Shown one piece after another: positions 32,192 to 41,145 of a DNA stretch of 64,000 nt. Within the stretch, counting starts at the first letter, position 1; every line of letters begins with the position of its first letter. Source of the stretch: Camillea tinctor (lineage: Eukaryota; Ascomycota; Sordariomycetes; Xylariales; Xylariaceae); contig MU394076.1 of the NCBI GenBank assembly GCA_022578605.1, positions 1 through 64,000 on the forward strand. The letters run 5' to 3'. The notes under the pieces were generated by a model. It was not told the DNA's origin and searched no databases. It saw only the letters and a list, made by a program, of their open reading frames with translations. Position numbers and translations under genes: made by a program.

Positions 32192-35100
32192 TAAGGATGT
32201 AAGTAGTTGACTGAGATACTAGCTATTTACAATTTAGTCTATTAGCAACAATTCTTCTCGAATGGCACTTGATAGCTCAAATAGACTACCAGGTAGCTAC
32301 GTAGACAGATACCATACTGCTGAATACTTTGGTCTCAGCCTTATGTTGGTGCCATATACGTTAATTTCATACCTAGGTCTAGTAACAATGCTATCCCCAC
32401 GTGGCAAGCATAGTTCCGTAACCGTCTTGTCCTCAATCACATTTTATGTTTCAGTCCGAGCCGAGTTTTCTCAAGAATACCCTTTCCTTTCTCGCAAGAA
32501 AAGAGCTCGGGTATCACACATAAGTGCATTCTGTCTTACTAGGTAAGGGTCAGCATCAAGCCATGGAGACACAAACACTAGGTAGTTAGTTATGAGCTGT
32601 AAGGGAGCTGTTCAGCTAACTTCCACAGAGGGTATTAAAAGCGATGGATCGTAAGGTACATATGAGAACTTACCCCTTTACAGGCAAAATGGGGAGTTCC
32701 TATGCATATAAAACGGTATCACATATAGTTGTAGTTCTAGTTTCTCGTACAACGCCGACGTGATTGCCCAAGTTCTTGCTAGGTCCCTCGTGAATCGATT
32801 TAAAAAGCAACATGATATTATCTCAAAATAGTAAATAAGGATACCCATATCCAAATATATAATTAGTGGTAGTTGCATCATAGCTAACTACAGCATAGGA
32901 TCAAATCCTGCCACCAGATATCATATGATATTTGAGGGCTGAGTAAGAATATTAGCACTACTGATGCTACAGATCTTTCAGTGATGCATATGCTATGAGT
33001 CCTTATAAAGGTATTATCACGAGGGACCTAGGAATAATTAAGTAATATCGACGTTACAGCGCAATTCCTAGGATGCTACCTAAGTGACCGCACAGAGCAG
33101 CGAGGCTTGTTACATATAAACAGCTTTTTTGCTCTGTTTTCTAGGCTAAATTCAGGTGTTCAGCTCCTCATACACGATGTTGTTGTCAGGAACCTAGAAC
33201 TATAAACATATGGAAGCATTTTTCGTATTCCACATATCTCTGACCTAAACCCCTACAGGAATCACTGAAGGTATAGGATAACTTGTGTGTTATTGTAGTG
33301 ATAGATGTATTTGACCCGTTATTTCAGCTATATGGGGCTGCTAGGGACTAGAAGTTATCTATAACAGAGTAGGTTGCGTAGAACGGCCCGTTTTACAGGT
33401 CGCACATACCATAGAAGATTCCATTTCCAGATAATAAATCTCCCAGTCTTAGAGGGCTATAAACCGATAGGCAGCCTTTGCTATTTTTATGCAGAAATAA
33501 AAGCAAACTTAAATTGGGGGCATTGACAGGCTCCTATACGATATACCAGAATCTACCGGCTAGATGGATTTTGCACCACATAACATGATGAGCATCACCA
33601 CAAGAAGGACAAAAATAATATCCGACATCCTGTCATGTTCATGAAGCCGGGATATTTAAATTTCTACCCATCGCTCCGACAATACTGTCTATTATCTGGA
33701 GCATATTACACCACGTAGGGAGATATATTCATAAACTTGCCACTTTGTTAGCATGTGGATTACGCCTATGTTGAAATGTTATTCTTGTTACAAAGTATTA
33801 GTTATTACTTAGCTTTAGTCCCAAATTCAGGTCAATTATTCTATATATATATGCAGCAGGCACACACACTATTTATATGATATTGAACTGGAGATAGAGG
33901 AGACCCCCTACCAACAGTTGTATGAGGCTGTGAGGGACTAGGGACTGTGGTCCCTAGTCTACGACACTCAACCATCATACTGTTTATTTGTAATAGAGTC
34001 GTAAAGAGTCGTAAAGAGTCGAAAAGCAGAGAAATGTATTGATCTATGTTGTATAGTAATGCTGAGGTGCCATAATAATAGAAGAAACTATCGCAAACTT
34101 GTAATGCATCGCGAGCTATATATACACAGAAATGTGGTCCCTAGTTCCCCTAGTCCCCACAACAATATCCTCTTTAAGCCTTTTTTACAATTGGTAGAAG
34201 CGAGAAACTATTACTTTTCTCGTATATTATATGTAAAAGGCCGCAATTAGGGACACGGAAGAAAATATCGCAAGTTATACAAGAATCACCCCTTCACGAC
34301 TAAAAACACCTTGTGACGACGCTCGAAGGCTAGGGACCAAGGTGTAAGTACAGGAATCCTAGAGTACAAGTGTTACTGGCAGATAAAGAAACTGTCTGTA
34401 TGTATAAGTACTAGATCAGCGTGTATATTTCTAGTTTTTTTCGCACATCCACAGCTAAACCTTCTCCTTCATGTAGGGTATGTATCTTGATAGTCTATAC
34501 TATTTAGCTCGTAATATCATTGAAATTCAAACACATATGTAGAAGGTTCGTCGGCATGGGAAAATAGTGTTAGAGTAGGACGAAGTGAATTAATCGAAGA
34601 AAGAGTTTAGGAGGTAGGTACAAGCTCAGATATAAATTTCCATAGTATAGGACCGCGTAGTGGGGCTGCAACCCCCTATTTTAACACATTCCAGCAGGTG
34701 TCACGACCTCACCGACCAAGCAAGTATTTAGGTAATTATTTTGTGATGACTGTGCGAAAGACTAGAATTATAACAACCTACGATGCTATTATCCATACCC
34801 TAAAACGCTCATTTGGTCTCTGATGGGGTACATGCTTCTATATACTTAATAATCGATCAATACTAACTATAGGTTTCGATACTAAACTGATAGTTGTAGC
34901 TGTATGTCCCGCTAAGTCACACATAGGTCAATAAACATATGCATGAGGGTGTCCGTAAAAGGCCTTGCACTATGAATTTCTCGGTGAAATGGTAAAGTGG
35001 AAAGTAACTCGATGGTTGAATCCTACGAATAGCGCCTCCTTTACCTATCACGGAGTTGAGTTATTCCTTGAGAGGTATGTGATGAAACATACCATACCTA

Positions 35101-36655
35101 GCATATAGTTTTCATGACTACAGTCCCCAGATGTTAGCTTCACCGAGACCCTTTTTTGACTGATTAAATGGCAGGGAAAATGCGAAGAATAAAACGAAAG
35201 CTATTATGACTTGGGGTAGTAGTAGTATTCAGCTAGCCACATGGTGTCTTGCGCTTATCTATTGCTGTGGATAATGAGTTCTTTTCTCATGAACTTTGTT
35301 TACAGAGGGTATATCCATCATCCCAATAATTTTTCCCAACTCGTTCTAACGTTAACGCTCATAACTTCCGTTTCTGGTAATCATGTATTGAGGGTGGCCC
35401 GGAACTCCTGTGGTAAAATCATATCGTTCCCATTACGCCATATTTGGGATATTCTCCGTAGAGAGTAAATCAATTATTTTCTTACAATAAGCTCTGAGCT
35501 TTCTTGCTTACACCGAGTAACCCCCTGTTATAATCCCACCTAGTTTCTACCTGTAGGCAAGCCCTGGCCATAACCTCCATATTACGAGTTCTAAGATCTA
35601 GACCCTGACAGCATTGGTATTGATGCTAGTGATAACATTAATCATGAAGGGTTATTACACATCAAATTAGGAAATGAATTCAGGTAAGCCCCCGTAGAAA
35701 ACTGAAGCTTCCGATATTTCTTGTTGGTGGAAAAACAGTCAAGGGGTAACACCGGAAGCCGTAATTCTTGATGGCTTTCTTACCACCTCCTGAGAATATC
35801 ACATATCATTTTAACCCACACTTGCTCTACCACACTTCTAAGGGAGAATAATAGATAAAGAACATCGGTAAGTAAGAACCCAGTTCCCAGGATCTACATC
35901 TTGGTAACCCACCCCCCTGATCTAACATTATCAGTTATCTCACTTTATTCCGGGTTTACAACCCACAACATAGCTACAGTTGGCGGCCTCCTTATGATTT
36001 ACCTTCACCAAACTGCTAATAGTTACAGCTGAAAGCGTATTTTGTAGGAGATTCAATCTTCTCACTTAGCGTTTGGAAAGTTCTTGCGAAGCTAGATATC
36101 TGTAGGTGGAAGTGGTACGCTTCGAGTTGATGCCCTAGATGTGTCTCGGCCCGAAATATTCTCTTAACCTGCATAACTATTTCGTAAGAAATTATGTTTT
36201 GATCAGCCGTGATCTCGGAGTTTCTCTGCCCAAGTTTTAGTTCATTCCCCGAGACATTATGTGGCGTTTGAGTCCAAATACAGCCAAGGATCTGAGAGCT
36301 AAAGGGGGGAGGGGGGTTATTCCTACTAAAAGCTAGAGGCTTAGAATTATTTCTAAGAGCTATTAAACCCCCGTATACATTGAACATTGGAGCTTCAAAT
36401 GGTGTAGCAATCGTATAGAATATTGGTATGTAGGTTATACGTGGTCCAATAAAGACTTGCTCCGTTCGCTATCCATGATGGGATTCATGTTCCCGACCAT
36501 TAACCGATCTGGACGTAATGTGTTAACACAATCTTCTAGAATGTTCACATGGTCATTTACATGTTAAGCCGAGCTTGAATGAATAACATATAGTGCCAAG
36601 GTCACATGTTTTATATCATGCAACAGTTATGATACATTCATTAGGTTTCTATCCT
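32192..36655. other. Stop-dense, A/T-rich spacer
   Basis: About 4.5 kb left of the retrotransposon with no supportable gene; all open frames are short. A 10-base unit (AGAGTCGTAA) is repeated about three times near 34001-34030. The composition (many TA steps, frequent stops) suits old repeat-derived sequence, but no specific element could be recognised. Confidence 0.5.
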
Positions 36656-36660
36656 TGGAT
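36656..36660. repeat. Target site duplication (left)
   Basis: TGGAT immediately before the left LTR; the same five bases follow the right LTR at 43346-43350. A 5-bp duplication is usual for Ty3/gypsy integrases. Confidence 0.92.
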
Positions 36661-36924
36661 TGTTACGACTAAGAGTCGGGGGTTTATGTTATCAGTAGTA
36701 AATAGTATAGTCGCAAGGATAGTTCCCATACAAAGTATGCTTAGATTGATCACTGGCTATTCTAGTTACATAGGGAATAAATGAGTGTATATATAGTTAT
36801 GGGGTCGACGAAGTCGATCGCCGACTTCGTCGCTCGATGGAGTCGACCATCTATTCCGTCGACTTGTGGATCTTATCCACCTTGACACGTGATCCCAGGT
36901 TACGTGTTGAGGTGGTCCGTGACA
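36661..36924 (-). repeat. 3' LTR
   Basis: 264 bp, beginning TGTTACGACT and ending GTCCGTGACA on the plus strand, reading the same as 43082-43345. It contains a TATATATA core readable on both strands (36787-36796) and a perfect 11-bp inverted repeat at 36806-36832. In this copy the plus-strand TATA would point toward the antisense ORF. Confidence 0.96.
36806..36832. repeat. Perfect inverted repeat in the LTR
   Basis: CGACGAAGTCG, loop ATCGC, CGACTTCGTCG: an 11-bp perfect stem with a 5-nt loop. The same structure lies at 43227-43253 in the other LTR. It is on the U3 side of the TATA on the minus strand, so it is more likely a protein binding site than a transcript hairpin. Confidence 0.9.
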
Positions 36925-36926
36925 TC

Positions 36927-36943
36927 ATTCCCCCTCTTTTTAA
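36927..36943 (-). other. Polypurine tract
   Basis: The minus strand reads AAAAAGAGGGGGAATGA directly before the 3' LTR start (TGTCACGG). A purine run at this place is the expected primer for plus-strand DNA synthesis by the element's reverse transcriptase. Confidence 0.85.
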
Positions 36944-37001
36944 GCCTTTTGCCCTCAAAAGGTGTCCTTAGTTCTGATTTGTGGCTTAAGAATTTTCTGC
37001 C

Positions 37002-37604
37002 ATGCCTCCGGTTCGTACGACTCTTTCTACCTCTGAACGCGTTGCGCGTCGGAGGGCCCTTGTTTCTGTCTTTCTTGGAAACTCTACCGAAATGGCTCCT
37101 TGTTCTTTTTGTGAGCGAAATAGCTTGTCTTGTCATGTCGCTAATACGGAATCCTCTCGTTGTTCTGAATGCTCATCTCGCAACTTGAGTTGTGATGCTT
37201 TTGGTCCTTCGTCGAAGGCGTTGTCCAAGATGGCTGCTACCTTTCACGCCCTGGAAGAGGAAGAGGAGAAAGCCGAGGCCAAGTTGGCTCAGATCCGAAA
37301 ACAGAAGAAATTATGGCGTGAGAAGCTTCGCAAGGCTATAGCTCGTGGGGTTGATTCTGTTGAGGCTTTGGAGGAGTTAGAACGTCAAGAGCGTGGTGCT
37401 GCTCAAGGCGGTTCTTCCGATCCTGCTGCTGCTGTCTTGCCTGCCCAGGTTGAGGGTGATGACGTGGCTTCGGGGAATCTTTCCTCCGATTGGCTGTCTG
37501 GTGTTAATTTTGATCCGGGTTCCCTTTCGCCTTCTCTCCTGGCTTCCCTGGGTGCTTCCGATGGAAATCCTCTATCAAGGGGCGAACCCTTCTCAGGTGG
37601 TTGA
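37002..37604 (+). CDS. Antisense accessory ORF with Zn2Cys6-like cluster
   Basis: 200 residues, on the strand opposite gag-pol, between the 3' LTR and pol; its last 101 bases overlap the end of pol tail to tail (37504-37604). Cysteines at 34, 37, 44, 54, 57 and 64 have spacing C-x2-C-x6-C-x9-C-x2-C-x6-C, exactly the fungal Zn2Cys6 binuclear cluster pattern. Residues about 75-130 are charged and heptad-like (EEEEEKAEAKLAQIRKQKKL), a likely coiled coil placed as in Gal4-type dimers. The C-terminal 70 residues are Ser/Gly/Asp-rich. The basic residues normal inside the cluster loop are mostly missing, so DNA binding is not certain. I recall many unnamed fungal proteins with this architecture (C..C.R......RCSEC...CD then coiled coil). 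The ORF could be driven by the plus-strand TATA in the adjoining LTR. The function is unknown; regulation of the element or of host chromatin is speculation. Confidence 0.8.
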   Translation: MPPVRTTLSTSERVARRRALVSVFLGNSTEMAPCSFCERNSLSCHVANTESSRCSECSSRNLSCDAFGPSSKALSKMAATFHALEEEEEKAEAKLAQIRKQKKLWREKLRKAIARGVDSVEALEELERQERGAAQGGSSDPAAAVLPAQVEGDDVASGNLSSDWLSGVNFDPGSLSPSLLASLGASDGNPLSRGEPFSGG

Positions 37605-40600
37605 GAGGTTCCCAAGTATTGTCCTCATGTGGGTAACCTTCCCATTTGATCAAGTATTGAATTCTTCCTCTGACCTTTCTTGAGTCTAGTATTTCTTCGA
37701 TGTCATAGAAGGTGCTTTCTGGTTCAACCTCATCTTTTGTGCTCAGCGGAGCTGATGCCGGTGCAGGTTCGAGGAGGGATACGTGGATTGTCGGCCAGTT
37801 CCTCATCTTTCGAGGTAGTTTGAGTCGGTAGTTGACTGGTGATACGACTTTCTCTACTTCGAAGGGTCCTATGCGCTTGAACTCTAGTTTGTCGCTAGGT
37901 CGTTTGGTGTTCAGGTTTTTTGTTGATAGGTATACTTTATCCCCCTCCTTAAAGAGTGGTCCCTCAGCTCTGTTGGCGTCATAGTATTGTTTCATTTTTT
38001 CTTGAATGAATGTCAGGTCTTCCTTCAGTTCTTTTTGTAGTTTTTGTAGTTTGTCTACTGTGACGTTTGCTGTTGGCACAGAGCTTTCTTCGGTGTCGCT
38101 TGGAATGGTGTTCATGTCGTAACCGTAGTTAGCTTTGAAGGGTGACATTCCCATGGTTTCATTGTCTGAACTGTTATATGCCATTTCTGCGGTTGGAAGT
38201 AGTTGTACCCAATCATTTTGTTCGTAGTTGACGTAACAACGTAGGTATTGTTCCAACACTTGGTTCATGCGTTCCGTTTGGCCGTCCGTTTGTGGATGGA
38301 AGGCTGTGGACATGCCTAGTGTTATTCCTAGCATCGTTGTTATTGCTTTCCAGAAATGGGATATGAATAGTTTATCTCGGTCCGATACTATTTTCTTGGG
38401 TATGCCATGTTTGCTGACTATGTGTTTAACAAACATGTAGGCTAGTTCCTGCGCGTTGCTTGCTTCCTTGTACGGAATGAAGTATGCGTATTTTGTTAGT
38501 CGGTCCACGATAACCCATATGCTGTCGTATTCTGCTCCGGATAGTGGTTCCTTGGATAACGGTAGTTTCACAATGAAGTCGAACGCGATTGTGTGCCATG
38601 CGGATTCTGGTATCTCAGTTGGTATCATTTGTCCGTATGGTTTGTGCCTGGTGTTTTTTGACTTGTTACACAGGTCACACTCTTTGATTACTTCTTTTGT
38701 TACTTGTCGTATCCCTGGAAAGTCGTATGTTCGTCGAATACGGGTTATGGTCTTAAACACACCCTGGTGTCCACTAGTGCGTGTGGAGTGTATTTGTCGG
38801 ACTAGCTCATGTTGTAATTCCGGAGGTACCCACTTCTTGCCATTGTACAGTAGTTCTCCATCTTCGCGCGTAATTCCGTCGAGAGGTTCCGTTCCTCGGG
38901 TTGCTTCTTCGAGCTTAGTCTTCCATGCATCTGTTACGTTTAGGTTATAAGTGGCGGCAAGGGTAAGGTGTCCCTCAGGTGTCGTTTTTAGCATTGCCTG
39001 TTGTTGTTCTGGCTCATCGGAGGCGACACTTCTGTGCCTGCTTAACAGGTCGGCCCTTGCGTTTTCTTTTCCTTGGACATGGATTATGCGGAAGTTGAAC
39101 TGTGACAAGAATTCGTACCATCCTACTTGTCGTTGTACTAATGTTTTGGTTGTCATAAAGGTGGTTAGGTTTTTGTGGTCCGTGTATACCTTTACTGGCT
39201 TTTCCGTTCCGCTTAGGTATGGTCTCCATTCTTTGAATGCGTACACGATTGCCATGAGTTCTTTGTCGTGTATGGGGTAGCGTAATTCTGGTCCTTGGAG
39301 TTTTCTTGAATAGAACGCGATAGGGTGTAGTTTGCCGTTCTCGTCGCGTTGATTTAGTACTGCTCCTAAGGCATAGCCTGATGCGTCTGTTTCTACCTCA
39401 TACTCCTTGTTCGGGTCTGGCATTCGTGTTACCGGTTCTTTTGCTACTCGGTCGATCAGTTCTTCAAACGCTTTTTGTTGGGGTTCCCTCCATTCGAACT
39501 TCCGGTCCTTTTTCGTTAGGTCGGTTAATGCGGTACCGATTCCCCCGAACCCTCGGATTAATGTTCTAACGTAATTGACGAATCCGATGAAGGCTTGGAC
39601 TTCTTTTACCGTGCGTGGGGGGTGGTCCTTCCATTTCTTTACCGCTTCCACTCGTTTCTCTTGGATTCGAATTAGTCCGGGTTCGATGGTGAATCCCAAG
39701 TAATCGACCTTTTGTTGGAAGAATTCGCTTTTTTCTGGGTTGACAAGCAGTCGAGCTTCTTGCAGTTTCCTCAGAACTTTGCGTACTTGTTCCTTATGTT
39801 CTTCCAACGTTCCGTCTGTGTATATCAACAGGTCATCCAAATAACATAGCACAAAGTCATCAAGGTATTCCCGCAATATGTGAGAGATCATGTGCTGAAA
39901 GGTGGCAGGAGCGTTCGTTAGTCCGAAAGGCATTACTCGGTACTCGAAGTGTCCGAATTTGGTGCGGAACGCGGTTTTCCATTCATCTCCTTCCGCAATT
40001 CTAATCTGGTGATATGCGTCTAGTAAGTCGATCTTGGTGAACCATTTGGCTTTGTATAGTTGGCGTTGCAAATCCTTCATCAGTGGTAAAGGGTACCTGT
40101 TTTTCTTGGTAATGGAGTTTAGGTGTCGATAGTCGACACACAGTCGTAGCTTCCCGTTAGGTTTTGGTACAAACATCACGGGGTAGCCTGCCTCTGAGGT
40201 TGATTCCGCGATGTACCCTCTTTCCAAGTTCTTTTCAATGTACTTTTTCAGCTCCTCATTTTCTTTGACTGATAGTGGGTAGATTGGAAAGTGTCGTGGG
40301 TGTTCTCCTTCTTTAAGTTCAATGTGATGATCCCAGCGAGTGTGTTCTGGGAGTCCATCTTCTGATTTGTGTTTCCCCGAGAATAGCTGGCCAAATTCTT
40401 CTCTTAGTTCTGGGGGTGCTTTGTCTACCAATGTTGTTGGTTCTTCTGTCTTGTGTACTACGCTGACAATGTATACTTTGTTCAGCTTGTCTGACTCGCT
40501 TGCGGTCGCTATTGACTGCGCAGAGGCTGAGTTTTCCTCTCTCCATTGGAGTTCGCGATTTCTCCAATCAATGATGGGGTTATGCTTTTTTAACCAAGGT

Positions 40601-41145
40601 AATCCAAGGATGACATCGTATCTCCCGATTGGGGCTATGTCGAACTTGATTTTCATCTCTTGGTTTTGTAAGGTGCACGAGAGTTCTGCAGTTTCTCGTC
40701 GTACCTTTCCATCGTCATAAGAGCTGGGGCTCCCATCATATGCTTCTATTGGGTAAGGGTTCTTTTTCTCCTTCCAATCTATTTGGTACTCATTCACTGT
40801 TCTTGGTGTAATGAGGTTTCCTTGTGCCCCGGAGTCTATCATAGCTCTCAGGACGAATCCCTTTATAGTGATAGGGACTATCAAATGGTCGGCTGAGTCT
40901 TCTTTTTCGCTGAGGGCCCCGTATACCGCTTTTGGTCTCTGCCTCTTTAGGACCGGCGGTTCCCGTTTTTTGACTGCTTGTATTGGGCGATGGGGCGTCC
41001 TATAGTTACGCCTGTTACCATTTCTTGTAGTTGATCGAGGCATAGGTCCAGCCTGTGTATTTGCCCTTCGATCTCTATAATCTGCCTTGCTTGGTTGGCT
41101 ACAGCGTTGTTGACGTATTTCAGTAGCTTTCCTTGTTCCCGGCAT
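37504..41145 (-). CDS. pol: Retrotransposon Pol polyprotein
   Basis: Open frame of 1213 residues, in the -1 frame relative to gag and overlapping it by 199 bases; probably made as a Gag-Pol fusion by frameshifting at 40965-40971, which would give about 1840 residues. Domains in order: retropepsin-like protease (MIDSGAQ, Asp104), reverse transcriptase (about 290-500, catalytic YLDD 435-438), RNase H (Asp587, Glu629, Asp656), integrase zinc finger (His786, His793, Cys823, Cys826), and integrase core with Asp856, Asp922 and Glu958 (35 residues between the last two). A chromodomain lies at about 1146-1195 with cage residues Tyr1147, Trp1168 and Tyr1171 conserved. The Met at 41145 is simply the first ATG in the frame and need not be a real start. 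No stop or frameshift damages any domain, so the enzyme set looks competent. Confidence 0.97.
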   Translation of the reverse strand: MPGTRKATEIRQQRCSQPSKADYRDRRANTQAGPMPRSTTRNGNRRNYRTPHRPIQAVKKREPPVLKRQRPKAVYGALSEKEDSADHLIVPITIKGFVLRAMIDSGAQGNLITPRTVNEYQIDWKEKKNPYPIEAYDGSPSSYDDGKVRRETAELSCTLQNQEMKIKFDIAPIGRYDVILGLPWLKKHNPIIDWRNRELQWREENSASAQSIATASESDKLNKVYIVSVVHKTEEPTTLVDKAPPELREEFGQLFSGKHKSEDGLPEHTRWDHHIELKEGEHPRHFPIYPLSVKENEELKKYIEKNLERGYIAESTSEAGYPVMFVPKPNGKLRLCVDYRHLNSITKKNRYPLPLMKDLQRQLYKAKWFTKIDLLDAYHQIRIAEGDEWKTAFRTKFGHFEYRVMPFGLTNAPATFQHMISHILREYLDDFVLCYLDDLLIYTDGTLEEHKEQVRKVLRKLQEARLLVNPEKSEFFQQKVDYLGFTIEPGLIRIQEKRVEAVKKWKDHPPRTVKEVQAFIGFVNYVRTLIRGFGGIGTALTDLTKKDRKFEWREPQQKAFEELIDRVAKEPVTRMPDPNKEYEVETDASGYALGAVLNQRDENGKLHPIAFYSRKLQGPELRYPIHDKELMAIVYAFKEWRPYLSGTEKPVKVYTDHKNLTTFMTTKTLVQRQVGWYEFLSQFNFRIIHVQGKENARADLLSRHRSVASDEPEQQQAMLKTTPEGHLTLAATYNLNVTDAWKTKLEEATRGTEPLDGITREDGELLYNGKKWVPPELQHELVRQIHSTRTSGHQGVFKTITRIRRTYDFPGIRQVTKEVIKECDLCNKSKNTRHKPYGQMIPTEIPESAWHTIAFDFIVKLPLSKEPLSGAEYDSIWVIVDRLTKYAYFIPYKEASNAQELAYMFVKHIVSKHGIPKKIVSDRDKLFISHFWKAITTMLGITLGMSTAFHPQTDGQTERMNQVLEQYLRCYVNYEQNDWVQLLPTAEMAYNSSDNETMGMSPFKANYGYDMNTIPSDTEESSVPTANVTVDKLQKLQKELKEDLTFIQEKMKQYYDANRAEGPLFKEGDKVYLSTKNLNTKRPSDKLEFKRIGPFEVEKVVSPVNYRLKLPRKMRNWPTIHVSLLEPAPASAPLSTKDEVEPESTFYDIEEILDSRKVRGRIQYLIKWEGYPHEDNTWEPLNHLRRVRPLIEDFHRKHPGKPGEKAKGNPDQN

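Noticed and set aside
32880..32930. GGATCAAATCC resembling a tRNA T arm
   Set aside because: Only the T arm partly pairs; no acceptor stem or anticodon arm found.
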